DNA of 64,000 bases. Origin: Rhodocyclaceae bacterium (lineage in GTDB: Bacteria; Pseudomonadota; Gammaproteobacteria; Burkholderiales; Rhodocyclaceae). Below the pieces are notes generated by a model. That model did no database searches and was not told the origin of the DNA. It saw only the letters and a list, made by a program, of their open reading frames with translations. The stretch lies in assembly GCA_008933825.1 (NCBI GenBank), contig WBUF01000001.1, positions 1 through 64,000 of the forward strand. The letters run 5' to 3'. The position numbers were made by a program, and so were the translations under genes. Of the stretch, positions 21,756 to 31,069 are shown one piece after another; the first letter of the stretch is position 1, and each line of letters starts with the position of its first letter.

Positions 21756-22628
21756 ATGGGATCGATAGCTTTGTCCGGCGTGTTCATGGCTGTCCTGGGC
21801 GTTGCCCTGGCGGGCGTGCTGGCCTACGCCAGCCGGCGGCTGTACGTCTTCGAAGACCCGCGCATCGAGCAGGTCGAGGAGATGCTGCCGAAATCGAACT
21901 GCGGCGCCTGCGGCACGGCCGGCTGCCGCAACTTCGCCGAGAAGGTGGTCGCCGGCGAGATCATGCCCGCTCAGTGCACAGTGAACGCACCGGCCCAGAC
22001 CAAGGTCATCGCCGAATTCCTCGGCGTCGACGCCGGCTCGGTGGAGAAGCGCGTGGCGCGGCTGGCCTGCGGCGGCGGCAGGCACGTTGCCTTCATGCGC
22101 GCGCGCTACGCCGGCCACGACTCCTGCCGCGCGGCGCATGTGGTGAGCGGCGGCGGCAAGGCCTGCGCCTGGGGCTGCCTCGGCCTGGCCGACTGCGCCA
22201 GGGTTTGCGCCTTCGACGCTATCCACATGGACGCCCACGGCCTCCCGGTGGTGGACGCCGACAAGTGCACCGCCTGCAACGACTGCGTCGAAATCTGCCC
22301 GAAGGGCCTGTTCTCGCTCGAGCCCGTCTCGCGCAAGCTGTGGGTAGCCTGCAAGAACCTCTCCGATGGCGACACGGCGGAGGCCTCCTGCGAGGTGGCC
22401 TGCACCGCTTGCGGCAAGTGCGTCATGGACAGCGAGCCGGGCGTGATGCGCCTGGAGAACAACCTGGCGGTGGTCGACTACGCCCGCAACGAGGGCGCGG
22501 CCAGGCGCGCCATCGAGCGCTGCCCGACCGGCGCCATCGTCTGGTTCGACAACCCGAATTCCCCGATCAAGGGCGCGGAAGCCAAGAAGATACTGCGCCA
22601 GAACCAACTCCCCCTGATTAGCGCGTGA
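21756..22628 (+). CDS. rnfB: Rnf complex ferredoxin subunit RnfB
   Basis: Multi-cluster ferredoxin subunit that accepts electrons from soluble ferredoxin and feeds the Rnf complex. 290 residues, much longer than the roughly 190 of E. coli RsxB and closer to the acetogen type. One N-terminal membrane helix (VFMAVLGVALAGVLAY), a CGACGTAGC cluster motif with a fourth Cys in MPAQC, then CAWGCLGLADCARVC, CTACNDCVEICPKG and CTACGKCVM with a late ERCPTGAIVW, i.e. several [4Fe-4S] sites. First gene of the rnf operon, separated from rnfC by the PFOR gene. Confidence 0.93.
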   Translation: MGSIALSGVFMAVLGVALAGVLAYASRRLYVFEDPRIEQVEEMLPKSNCGACGTAGCRNFAEKVVAGEIMPAQCTVNAPAQTKVIAEFLGVDAGSVEKRVARLACGGGRHVAFMRARYAGHDSCRAAHVVSGGGKACAWGCLGLADCARVCAFDAIHMDAHGLPVVDADKCTACNDCVEICPKGLFSLEPVSRKLWVACKNLSDGDTAEASCEVACTACGKCVMDSEPGVMRLENNLAVVDYARNEGAARRAIERCPTGAIVWFDNPNSPIKGAEAKKILRQNQLPLISA

Positions 22629-22637
22629 GGTGATGCC

Positions 22638-25600
22638 ATGCTGAAGAAGCTCATGGAATACAAGCTGTTCGAGTCCGGCCCCGGCGCCGGGAGGGACAAG
22701 ACCCAGGTCAAGTATCCCGGCGTGCGCGACGCCGTCGACGGCAACACGGCAGTGATCCACGTCGAGCGCGAGGCCTCCGACGCCGCCGGCGCCTATCCCA
22801 TCACGCCATCGACGCAGATGGGCGAGTACTGGGCCGAGGCCGTCGCCGCGGGTCACCTCAACATCTCCGACCGTCCGCTGATCTTCATCGAGCCGGAGTC
22901 CGAGCACGCCGCCGCCGGCGTCACCGCCGGCATGTCGATGACGGGGCTGCGCGCCACCAACTTCTCCTCGGCGCAGGGCGTCGCCTTCATGCACGAGTCG
23001 CTCTACGCTGCAGTCGGCAAGCGGCTGCCCTACGTGCTCAACATGGGCTGCCGCGCCATCACCAAGGCCAGCCTCAACGTGCACTGCGGCCACGATGACT
23101 ATCACTGCGTGGACGACACCGGCTTCATCCAGGTGATGGCCAAGGACGCCCAGGGCGCCGCCGACCTGAACCTGATCGCGCGCAAGGCCGCCGAACTGTC
23201 GCTCACCCCGGCCATCGTCGGCCAGGACGGCTTTCTCACCACCCACCTGATCGAGTCGGTGCGCCTGCCCGAGCGCGAGCTGGTGGCCGAGTACCTCGGC
23301 AAGCCGGACGACCTCATCGACACGCCGACGCCGGCCCAGGCCATGCTCTACGGCCCGAAGCGCCGCCGCGTGCCGGCGATCTGGGACGTGGATACGCCGC
23401 TGCTCTCCGGCTCGGTGCAGAACCAGGACGCTTATATGCAGGCGGTGGCCGGCCAGCGGCCGTACTTCTTCGACCATATCGCCGACCTCGCCGACCGCTG
23501 CATGGCCGAGTACGCCGAACTCACCGGCCGCCGCTACCGGCGCGTGTCGAGCTACCGCTGCGAGGACGCCGAATACCTGATCCTCGGCATGGGCAGCATG
23601 ATCGTGCAGGCCGAGGCCGTCGCCGACTGGCTGCGCGAAAACCGCAAGCTGAAGGTCGGCGTGGTCGACCTGACCCTGTTCCGCCCCTTCCCGGGCGACC
23701 TGCTCGGCGCCATCCTCAAGGGCAGGAAGGGCGTGGCGGTGCTGGAGCGCACCGACCAGCCGCTGGCCGAGGACCTGCCGCTGATGCGCGAGGTGCGCGC
23801 CACGGTCACCAAGTGCCTCGAGAACGGTGCCGCCGAGGGGAAAGCGCCCTACGAGGGCTACGCCGCCTACGCCTCGGCCAAGGACATGCCGCGCCTGTAC
23901 TCGGGCTGCTACGGCCTGGGCAGCCGCGACATGCAGCCGGAGGCGCTGATCGGCGCCGTCGAGAACATGCTGCCGAACGCGCCGCAGAAGAAGTTCTTCT
24001 ACCTGTCGGTGGATTTCGTGCGCGACACGCCGGCCAACCCGAAGGACGAGATCCACAACCAGAACATCCTCGAGGCCTACCCGCGCATCCGCGAACTGGC
24101 GGTGCGCGGCAGCGAGAATCCGAACCTGCTGCCGAAGGACTCGATCACCGTGCGCATGCACTCGGTCGGCGGCTGGGGCGCCATCACCACCGGCAAGAAC
24201 CTGGCGATGACGCTGTACGAACTGCTCGGCTGGGACATCAAGGCCAACCCGAAATACGGCTCGGAGAAGAAGGGCCAGCCGACCACCTACTACCTGTCGG
24301 CGGCGCCGGAGCCGATCCGCGTGAATTGCGAGTACGTCTACGTCGACGTCGTGCTCTCGCCCGACCCCAACGTGCACGAGCATTCCAACCCGGTGGCCGG
24401 CCTGAAGAAGGGCGGCGTCCTCATCATCCAGAGCAACCTCGACGCCGAGAATCTTTGGGCGAGCTTCCCGCTGCCGATGCAGAAGCAGATCGTCGACAAC
24501 GACATCCATGTCTTCTATCTGGATGCCTTCCAGATCGCGCGCGAGGAGGCCGGCTCGGCCGACCTGCAGCTGAGGATGCAGGGCATCGCCTTCCAGGGCG
24601 CCTTCTTCGCCGCCAGCCCGGTGATGCAGAACGCCGGCCTCAGCGAGGAGAAGCTGTTCAAGGCCATTGAGGACCAGTTGCAGGCGAAGTTCGGCGCCAA
24701 GGGCAAGCGCGTGGTGGACGACAACCTGCGCGTGGTGCGCCGCGGCTTCACCGAGCTGAAGGAGATCACCGAAAAGTCAGTCGGTGCGACACGGCGCAAT
24801 CTTCGTGACAAGGCCGCCGGCCTGCCGGTGATGCTCAAGCAGATGCCCGAGGGCGACGGCAAGGTTGCCGACATCCACCGCTTCTGGGAGCAGACCGGCA
24901 GCTTCTACGCCTCCGGCAAGGGCTCCGACAACCTGGTCGACCCCTTCATCGGCGCCTCGCTCGTTCCCGCGGCCACCGGCGTCTTCCGCGACATGACGCA
25001 GATCCGCTTCGAGTACCCGGAGTGGATCGCCGAGAACTGCACGGCCTGCGGCAACTGCTACACGGAGTGCCCGGACAGCGCCATCCCCGGCCTGGTCAGC
25101 ACGGTGGCCGACGTTTTCAATACGGCGGTGACGCGCGTCGAGCGCGGCGGCCGGCCGACGCGCTACCTGCGCCGCGCCGTGCGCACGCTGGAGAAGAAGC
25201 TGCGCGGCATGGTCTCGGGGGATGGCGTGAGCATCCGCCCGCTCATCGACGAGGCCATCAACGCCACCGTAGCCGAGGCGCCCGAGGCCGAGCGGGAGAA
25301 GCTCGCCGAGGAATTCCAGCTCTTCCGCGAATCGCTCGGCGACTTCCAGTTCGGTACCACCAAGCCCTACTGGACGCAGAAGGAGAAAAAGGGCAAGGGC
25401 AGCGGGGGCCTGTTCTCGATCACCGTCAACCCCTACACCTGCAAGGGCTGCGCGCTGTGCGTCAAGGTCTGCGAGGACGACGCCCTGCGCATGGTGACGC
25501 AGACCGAGGAATCCGTCGCGCGCCTGCGCAGCGACTGGAAGTTCTGGCTCGACCTGCCGTCGACGCCGGCCGAGTACGGCCGCATCGACAGCCTCGACGA

Positions 25601-27557
25601 GAAGATCGGCGCGCTGGAGACGCTGCTGCTCGACAAGCAGAACTACGGCTCGATGCCCTGCGGCGACGGCGCCTGCCTCGGCTGCGGCGAGAAGACCGCC
25701 ATCCACCTGTTCACCGGCACGGTGACGGCGCTGATGCAGCCGCGCGTGCAGAAGCACATCGGGAAGCTCGACGAGCTGATCGTTCGCCTGGAGAAGCACA
25801 TCCGCATGAAGCTGACCGAGTCGGTGGACCTCTCCGACACCGGCGCCGTGCTCCATGCAGTGCGCGAGACCGAGGGCGCCGACCTGACCCTGGCCAACCT
25901 GGCGGCGAAGATCATGGAGAACAAGCCTTCGCGGCCGCTCGATCCGACCTGGGTGAAATGGGCGACGCAGCTGCTCGAGAAGCTGAAGGACCTCAAGTGG
26001 CGCTACGTCGAGGGGCCGGCCAATCGCGGCCGCGCCGCCATGGGCATCGTGAACTCCACCGGCTGCACCTCGGTGTGGGGCTCGACCTACCCCTTCCACC
26101 CCTATCCCTTCCCCTGGACCTCGCATCTCTTCCAGGACAGCCCATCGGTGGCGATGGGCATCTTCGAGGGCCATATGGCGAAGATGGCGGAAGGCTTCAA
26201 GGCCGTGCGCCTGGCCGAGAAGGAGCTTGCCGGCGATTACATCGCCGAGCGCGACGAGGACTTCTTCCGCCGCTTCAACTGGCAGCAGTTCTCGGAAGAG
26301 GAATGGCTGCTCTGCCCGCCGGTGGTCTCGCTCGGCGGCGACGGCGCCATGTACGACATCGGCTTCCAGAACCTGTCGCGCGCGCTGATGTCCGGCATGC
26401 CGATCAAGGTGCTGGTGGTCGACACCCAGGTGTACTCGAACACCGGCGGCCAGGCCTGCACCTCCGGCTTCATCGGCCAGGTGTCCGACATGGCGCCCTT
26501 CGGCGCCGCCCAGCGCGGCAAGCAGGAGACGCGCAAGGAGATCAGCCTGATCGGCATGGCGCACCGCACGGCCTATGTCATGTCGGGCACCATCGCCCAT
26601 ACCAACCATCTGATCGAGAGCTACATCGACGGCCTGAATTCGCGCCGGCCGGCCCTGTTCAACATCTACGCCGTGTGCCCGCCGGAGCACGGCATCGGCG
26701 ACGACAAGAGCGTGGACCAGAGCAAGCTGGCGGTGGAGGGCCGCGCCTATCCGCTGTTCCGCTTCGACCCGGACGCTGGCGTCACCTTCTCGGAGTGCGT
26801 CAGCCTCGAGGGCAACCCGGCGCCGGAGGAAGACTGGCCGAGCTACACCCTCGCCTACACCGACGAGAACGGCGTCGCGCAGAAGATGGAATTGCCGATG
26901 ACTTTCGCCGACTTCGCCGCAACGGAAGGCCGCTTCGCCAAGCAGTTCAGGAAGGCGCCGCCGGAGACCTGGAACGAGGCCATGCTGCCCATCGCCGAGT
27001 TCCTCCGGCTCGACCGCGAGGAGCGCGAGGGCAAGTTCCCCTTCATCTGGGCCACCGACCAGAAGAACCGCCTGACCCGCCTGCTGGTGACCGAGGATCT
27101 GGTGCGCGCCTGCGAGGAGCGCCTGAACTACTGGAAACAGCTGAAGGACGTCGCCGGCCTCGGCCGCGCTGCGGTGGATACCGAGATGCTGGCCGACCAG
27201 GTGCGCGCCGAGCTGCTGGCGAAGATCACCGCCAGCCTGGGCGTGGGCGGCGGGGACCTGCCGGCGGCCAACGCGCCATTGCCGCTGGCCGCGCAGTCCG
27301 CCGACGGCTACGAGCCGGTGTGGATCGAGACGCCGGAGTGCACCGCCTGCGACGAGTGCACCGGCATCGCGCCGAAAGTATTCGTCTACAACGACAAGAA
27401 ACAGGCCACGGTGGTGAACCCGAAAGGCGCGAAATTCGCCGATCTGGTCAAGGCGGCGGAGAAATGCACCGCCGGCTGCCTGCATCCCGGCACGCCCTGG
27501 AACATGAGCGAGCCGGGCATCGACAAGCTGATGGCGCGGGCGGCGAAATACAATTGA
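22638..27557 (+). CDS. nifJ: Giant pyruvate:ferredoxin (2-oxoacid) oxidoreductase
   Basis: Oxidatively decarboxylates pyruvate, or a related 2-oxoacid, to the acyl-CoA and reduces ferredoxin. 1639 residues against about 1170-1200 for usual PFORs. Order seen: alpha-type domain (YPITPSTQMGEYWAE, about 50-300), transketolase-C-like domain (about 310-430), gamma domain (MHSVGGWGAITTGK from 507), two [4Fe-4S] motifs (CTACGNCYTEC from 801, CKGCALCVKVC from 935), beta domain with CLGCGEK (1013) and the TPP motif GDGAMYDIGF...YSNTGGQA (about 1235-1265), then a unique tail ending in a ferredoxin-like CTACDEC (1568) / CTAGC (1610). Lies 9 bases after rnfB with its own GAGGTGA site. Substrate is assumed to be pyruvate. 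Confidence 0.9.
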   Translation: MLKKLMEYKLFESGPGAGRDKTQVKYPGVRDAVDGNTAVIHVEREASDAAGAYPITPSTQMGEYWAEAVAAGHLNISDRPLIFIEPESEHAAAGVTAGMSMTGLRATNFSSAQGVAFMHESLYAAVGKRLPYVLNMGCRAITKASLNVHCGHDDYHCVDDTGFIQVMAKDAQGAADLNLIARKAAELSLTPAIVGQDGFLTTHLIESVRLPERELVAEYLGKPDDLIDTPTPAQAMLYGPKRRRVPAIWDVDTPLLSGSVQNQDAYMQAVAGQRPYFFDHIADLADRCMAEYAELTGRRYRRVSSYRCEDAEYLILGMGSMIVQAEAVADWLRENRKLKVGVVDLTLFRPFPGDLLGAILKGRKGVAVLERTDQPLAEDLPLMREVRATVTKCLENGAAEGKAPYEGYAAYASAKDMPRLYSGCYGLGSRDMQPEALIGAVENMLPNAPQKKFFYLSVDFVRDTPANPKDEIHNQNILEAYPRIRELAVRGSENPNLLPKDSITVRMHSVGGWGAITTGKNLAMTLYELLGWDIKANPKYGSEKKGQPTTYYLSAAPEPIRVNCEYVYVDVVLSPDPNVHEHSNPVAGLKKGGVLIIQSNLDAENLWASFPLPMQKQIVDNDIHVFYLDAFQIAREEAGSADLQLRMQGIAFQGAFFAASPVMQNAGLSEEKLFKAIEDQLQAKFGAKGKRVVDDNLRVVRRGFTELKEITEKSVGATRRNLRDKAAGLPVMLKQMPEGDGKVADIHRFWEQTGSFYASGKGSDNLVDPFIGASLVPAATGVFRDMTQIRFEYPEWIAENCTACGNCYTECPDSAIPGLVSTVADVFNTAVTRVERGGRPTRYLRRAVRTLEKKLRGMVSGDGVSIRPLIDEAINATVAEAPEAEREKLAEEFQLFRESLGDFQFGTTKPYWTQKEKKGKGSGGLFSITVNPYTCKGCALCVKVCEDDALRMVTQTEESVARLRSDWKFWLDLPSTPAEYGRIDSLDEKIGALETLLLDKQNYGSMPCGDGACLGCGEKTAIHLFTGTVTALMQPRVQKHIGKLDELIVRLEKHIRMKLTESVDLSDTGAVLHAVRETEGADLTLANLAAKIMENKPSRPLDPTWVKWATQLLEKLKDLKWRYVEGPANRGRAAMGIVNSTGCTSVWGSTYPFHPYPFPWTSHLFQDSPSVAMGIFEGHMAKMAEGFKAVRLAEKELAGDYIAERDEDFFRRFNWQQFSEEEWLLCPPVVSLGGDGAMYDIGFQNLSRALMSGMPIKVLVVDTQVYSNTGGQACTSGFIGQVSDMAPFGAAQRGKQETRKEISLIGMAHRTAYVMSGTIAHTNHLIESYIDGLNSRRPALFNIYAVCPPEHGIGDDKSVDQSKLAVEGRAYPLFRFDPDAGVTFSECVSLEGNPAPEEDWPSYTLAYTDENGVAQKMELPMTFADFAATEGRFAKQFRKAPPETWNEAMLPIAEFLRLDREEREGKFPFIWATDQKNRLTRLLVTEDLVRACEERLNYWKQLKDVAGLGRAAVDTEMLADQVRAELLAKITASLGVGGGDLPAANAPLPLAAQSADGYEPVWIETPECTACDECTGIAPKVFVYNDKKQATVVNPKGAKFADLVKAAEKCTAGCLHPGTPWNMSEPGIDKLMARAAKYN
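24772..24782 (-). repeat. GACTGACTTTT motif
   Basis: Exact 11-mer on the strand opposite to the PFOR gene; the sense codons give EKSV. Confidence 0.7.
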
Positions 27558-27567
27558 TGAAACAGCA

Positions 27568-27665
27568 CACCACCAAGGCACCAAGGACACCAAGATGCAC
27601 CAAGTTACCTCGGAAATGAAGTTGATTTCTTGGTGCCTCTTGGTGATCTTTGTGTCTTGGTGGTG
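27568..27665. repeat. CACCAAG-type hairpin repeat, copy R2
   Basis: Imperfect inverted repeat between nifJ and rnfC: left arm with ACCACCAAGGCACCAAGG, right arm with CTCTTGGTG and GTGTCTTGGTGGTG. Same family as R1 and R3. Its right end directly abuts the ribosome site of rnfC. Confidence 0.85.
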
Positions 27666-27676
27666 AAAGGTTTTTC

Positions 27677-29020
27677 TTGAAACTCTTGTCTTATTTCCGC
27701 GGCGAGGCCTTCCAGCGCGGTGTGCATCCGCCGAGCTGCAAGCACACCGCCGACACGCCGATCCGCCGGCTGCCCTTCGCGCCGCGGTTTGTCGTGCCGC
27801 TGTCGCAGCACATCGGCAAGCCGTCGCGGCCGATCGTGCGCGTCGGCGAGGAGGTGCTGCGCGGCCAGCCCATCGCGGAAGCCGACGGCTGGCTGTCGGT
27901 GCCGCAGCACGCGCCGGCCACCGGGGTGGTGGAGGCCATCGAGCTGCGCCCGAGCGCGCGCGGGCCGTGGACCGAGAGCATCGTCATCCGCGCCTATGAA
28001 GCCTCCACCCAGGAAGTGCTGTGGGGTACGCCGCAGGACATCGACGCCTTTCCGTCGCAGGAGATCGTGCTCGCCGTGCAGCGCACCGGCATGGTCGGCC
28101 TCGGCGGTGCCGCCTTCCCCAGCCACGCCAAGCTGACGGTGCCGCAGGGCGCCAAAGTGGAGACGCTGCTGGTCAACGGCTGCGAGTGCGAGCCGTACCT
28201 CACCTGCGACCACCGCCTGATGGTGGAGCAGGCGGACGAACTGATGGCCGGCATCCGACTTGCCATGCGCGCCACCGGGGCGGGGCGCGCCATCATCGGC
28301 GTCGAGGACAACAAGCCGGAGGCGGCCGAGGTGCTGCGCCGGGCGCTGCCGCCGCAGGGCGACATTTTCGTCGAGAAGGTGCCGACCAAGTATCCGCAAG
28401 GCTCGGAGAAGATGCTCATCACTGCGCTGTTCGGCGTGGAAGTGCCCTCGGGCAAGCTGCCGCTGTCGCTCGGCATGGTGGTGAACAACGTCGGCACGCT
28501 GGCCGCCCTCGGAAAACTGCTGCCGGCGGGGCGGGGGCTGATCGAGCGTGTCGTCACGATCACCGGGCCTGGCGTGGCGCGGCCGGGCAACTACCTGGTG
28601 CCGCTCGGCACGCCGTTGTCCTTCGTGCTCGACTTCGCCGGCGCCAGGGCCGCCGCCCGGCAGGTGATCCTCGGCGGGCCGATGATGGGCCAGGCGGTGG
28701 CCTCCCTCGACGTGCCGGTGACCAAGGGCGTCTCCGGCGTGCTGGTGTTCCGCGGCGAGGACATGGCGGAGCGCGAGGGGCGCAGGACCTACCCCTGCAT
28801 CAAGTGCGGAGAGTGCGTCGAGTCCTGCCCGATGGGGCTGAACCCCTCCATGCTGGGCATGCTTGCCGCGCAGCGCGAATACGAGCTGATGGGCCAGCAG
28901 TACCACCTCGGCGATTGCTTCGAGTGCGGCTGCTGCACGTATACCTGTCCGTCCAACATTCCGCTGGTGCAGCAGTTCCGCGTCGCCAAGCAGATCCTGC
29001 GCGAGAAGGCGGCGGCGTGA
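27677..29020 (+). CDS. rnfC: Rnf complex NADH-binding subunit RnfC
   Basis: Peripheral subunit carrying the NADH/FMN site and two [4Fe-4S] clusters. 447 residues from a TTG at 27677, chosen because GAAAGG lies six bases before it and upstream in-frame codons fall inside the hairpin repeat. N terminus GGVHPP-like (RGVHPPSCK), glycine-rich RTGMVGLGGAAFPSHAKL, VNGCECEPYLTCDHRLM, and cluster motifs CIKCGECVESCPMGL and CFECGCCTYTCPSNIPLV. Second-arm repeats flank it on both sides. Confidence 0.93.
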   Translation: MKLLSYFRGEAFQRGVHPPSCKHTADTPIRRLPFAPRFVVPLSQHIGKPSRPIVRVGEEVLRGQPIAEADGWLSVPQHAPATGVVEAIELRPSARGPWTESIVIRAYEASTQEVLWGTPQDIDAFPSQEIVLAVQRTGMVGLGGAAFPSHAKLTVPQGAKVETLLVNGCECEPYLTCDHRLMVEQADELMAGIRLAMRATGAGRAIIGVEDNKPEAAEVLRRALPPQGDIFVEKVPTKYPQGSEKMLITALFGVEVPSGKLPLSLGMVVNNVGTLAALGKLLPAGRGLIERVVTITGPGVARPGNYLVPLGTPLSFVLDFAGARAAARQVILGGPMMGQAVASLDVPVTKGVSGVLVFRGEDMAEREGRRTYPCIKCGECVESCPMGLNPSMLGMLAAQREYELMGQQYHLGDCFECGCCTYTCPSNIPLVQQFRVAKQILREKAAA

Positions 29021-29031
29021 AAGGAAAATCC

Positions 29032-29108
29032 ACCACCAAGGCACCAAGAACACCAAGGTACACCGAGTACCCCTTTGTGCCTCTTGGTGTCCTTGGTGTC
29101 TTGGTGGT
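29032..29108. repeat. CACCAAG-type hairpin repeat, copy R3
   Basis: Inverted repeat between rnfC and rnfD: ACCACCAAGGCACCAAGAAC on the left, CTCTTGGTGTCCTTGGTG and CTTGGTGGT on the right. Shorter spacer than R1 and R2. Confidence 0.85.
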
Positions 29109-29125
29109 TCAAGATTTGGGATTCC

Positions 29126-30277
29126 ATGGTTTCATCAACTACTGAAATCCGCAGCGCACCGCACATCAAGAGCCCGCGCAGCGTCGAGCAGATCATGGCG
29201 AACGTGGTGTATTCGCTGTTGCCGGTCTGCGCTTTCTTCGTCTACCAATACGGTCTCTCGGCAGCGGCCTCGATCCTGGTCGTCACGGCGTCCTGCCTGC
29301 TCGCCGAGCGTTTCTTCGTGCGCACCGGCACCCAGGCCGGCAGCCTGTCGGATTACTCGGCCACCATTACGGGGCTGCTGCTGGCGCTGACCCTGCCGCC
29401 GGGCTTTCCGCTATGGATGGGCGCGGTGGCGGGCGTTGCCGCCATCGCACTGGGCAAGGCGCTGTTCGGCGGCATCGGTTTCAACGTCTTCAACCCGGCG
29501 CTTGTCGGCCGTGCCTTCGTGCAGGCGGCGTTTCCGGCGGCCATCGCCACCTACACGCCATCCTTCCTGCCCAACCGCTTTTCGGAGTTCATTCCCTCGA
29601 CCCTGGCCTGGCCGCTGATGGCGCCGGCCGACACGGCGGCCTGGCTGAAGGCCATGCAGTACGACGCCCTGGCCAGCGCCTCGCCGCTGGCGCGCTGGAA
29701 ATTCGAGGGCTTCGTCACCCCGGCCTGGGACCTGATCACCTCGCTCGCCGGTCACATGGCGGTCGGCCCTTCGCCGCTGCTGATCCTGGTCTGCGGCGCC
29801 TACCTGGCCCTGCGCCGCTTCATGGACTGGCGCATCCCTGTTGCCGTGCTGGGCAGCGCCGGCCTGTCGGCGCTGGTGATCTACGCCGCCTTCGGCACGA
29901 AATACCCCGACCCCTTCTTCATGCTGTTCTCCGGCGGCATGGTGCTGGGGGCGGTGTACATGGCCACCGACATGGCCACCTCGCCGGTGACGCCGCGCGG
30001 CATGTGGCTGTACGGCGCCCTGATCGGCGTGCTGACGGTGGTGATCCGCTACTACAGCGGCCTGCCCGAGGGCGTCATGTACGCCATCCTCATCGGCAAC
30101 GCGGCGACGCCGCTGATCGAGCGCATCACCCAGCCGACACCCTTCGGCAAGGGTCTCTCGATACGCGCCCGGCGCAGCGCCTCTTATACGATGCACCCGG
30201 ACTACATCTCGCGCGAGGAAGCGGCAGCGAAAACGCCGACCAAGCGCTTCCTCAAGAACAAGCCGAAGAAGAAATGA
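29126..30277 (+). CDS. rnfD: Rnf complex membrane subunit RnfD
   Basis: Polytopic membrane subunit with covalent FMN. 383 residues from the ATG at 29126, just after repeat R3. Many hydrophobic helices from residue 27 on; GFNVFNPALVGRAF and the flavin-attachment region MATDMATSPVTPRG with its threonine are present. The C terminus is strongly basic (KRFLKNKPKKK). Stop overlaps the rnfG start (ATGA). Confidence 0.93.
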   Translation: MVSSTTEIRSAPHIKSPRSVEQIMANVVYSLLPVCAFFVYQYGLSAAASILVVTASCLLAERFFVRTGTQAGSLSDYSATITGLLLALTLPPGFPLWMGAVAGVAAIALGKALFGGIGFNVFNPALVGRAFVQAAFPAAIATYTPSFLPNRFSEFIPSTLAWPLMAPADTAAWLKAMQYDALASASPLARWKFEGFVTPAWDLITSLAGHMAVGPSPLLILVCGAYLALRRFMDWRIPVAVLGSAGLSALVIYAAFGTKYPDPFFMLFSGGMVLGAVYMATDMATSPVTPRGMWLYGALIGVLTVVIRYYSGLPEGVMYAILIGNAATPLIERITQPTPFGKGLSIRARRSASYTMHPDYISREEAAAKTPTKRFLKNKPKKK

Positions 30278-30957
30278 ACGGCGCAATCCAACAACCCCAG
30301 GGCACTTCGGCGGTCGCGCTCGTCAGGACGCTGGGCATCGTTTCCACCGTCTGCGGCCTGATCATCGTCGCCGCCTACCAGGGCACCTACGACGCGGCGG
30401 CGGCCAACCGCCGCCTGGCGCTGGAGCGCACCGTGTTCAAGGTCATTCCGGCGGCGAAATCGATGAGCGAGTGGCAGGCGACGCCGCAGGGCATCCGCCC
30501 GGTCGGCGGCGAGACGGTTGCCGGCGCGGTGAAGTTCTATGCCGCCTACGATGCAGACGGCGCACTCGCCGGCATCGCCGCCGAGGGCGCGGCCAAGGGC
30601 TACGCCGACACGGTGCGCATCCTCTACGGCTATGCGCCTGCCTGCCAGTGCATCACCGGCTTCGGCCTGGTGGCGTCGAAGGAGACGCCGGGTATCGGCG
30701 ACAAGATCGTCACCGACAAAGCCTTCCTGGAAAACTTCAAGGCGCTCGACGTCAAGCTGAATGCCGAACTGTCGGCGCTGGCCAACGAGGTGAAGGCGGT
30801 CAAGCACGGCACCAAGTCGAACCCGTGGCAGATCGACGCCATCGCCGGCGCCACGGTGACCTCGCGCGCCGTCGGCAAGGCCATCAACGACAGCGCGCAG
30901 CTGCTGCTGCCGAAGCTGGTGCCGGAACTGGAAAAACTCGGGAAGAAGGAATCATGA
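30274..30957 (+). CDS. rnfG: Rnf complex flavoprotein subunit RnfG
   Basis: 227 residues. One N-terminal membrane helix (TLGIVSTVCGLIIVAAY) anchors a periplasmic FMN domain; the covalent flavin motif is AIAGATVTSRAV, with the second threonine as attachment site. SKETPGIGDKI is the other conserved family stretch. Start overlaps rnfD by four bases; followed by the REP-like element B before rnfE. Confidence 0.93.
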   Translation: MNGAIQQPQGTSAVALVRTLGIVSTVCGLIIVAAYQGTYDAAAANRRLALERTVFKVIPAAKSMSEWQATPQGIRPVGGETVAGAVKFYAAYDADGALAGIAAEGAAKGYADTVRILYGYAPACQCITGFGLVASKETPGIGDKIVTDKAFLENFKALDVKLNAELSALANEVKAVKHGTKSNPWQIDAIAGATVTSRAVGKAINDSAQLLLPKLVPELEKLGKKES

Positions 30958-30958
30958 G

Positions 30959-31060
30959 CGACGCCCGCCGGGCCGTCCGAAGGGCGGCGCAGCCAACGAC
31001 AAGGAGCCGCGCAGCGGCGAACGGCCGTCACCCCCTTCCGCGGGAAGGGGGTGGGGGGAA
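30959..31060 (-). repeat. REP-like palindromic element, copy B
   Basis: Inverted copy of the element at 7741-7831: hairpin CCCCCTTCC (31031-31039) / GGAAGGGGG (31043-31051), TGAC, and on the minus strand the conserved tail GTTGGCTGCGCCGCCC...CGGCCCGGCGGGCG. It fills the whole rnfG-rnfE gap, and its edge GGGGGGAAGG supplies or abuts the rnfE ribosome site. Confidence 0.75.
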
Positions 31061-31069
31061 GGTGGTCCC

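Noticed and set aside
27560-27680. Short peptides encoded in the hairpin repeats (for example TTKAPRTPR)
   Set aside because: They arise from reading the repeat itself, differ in frame between copies and lack ribosome sites.
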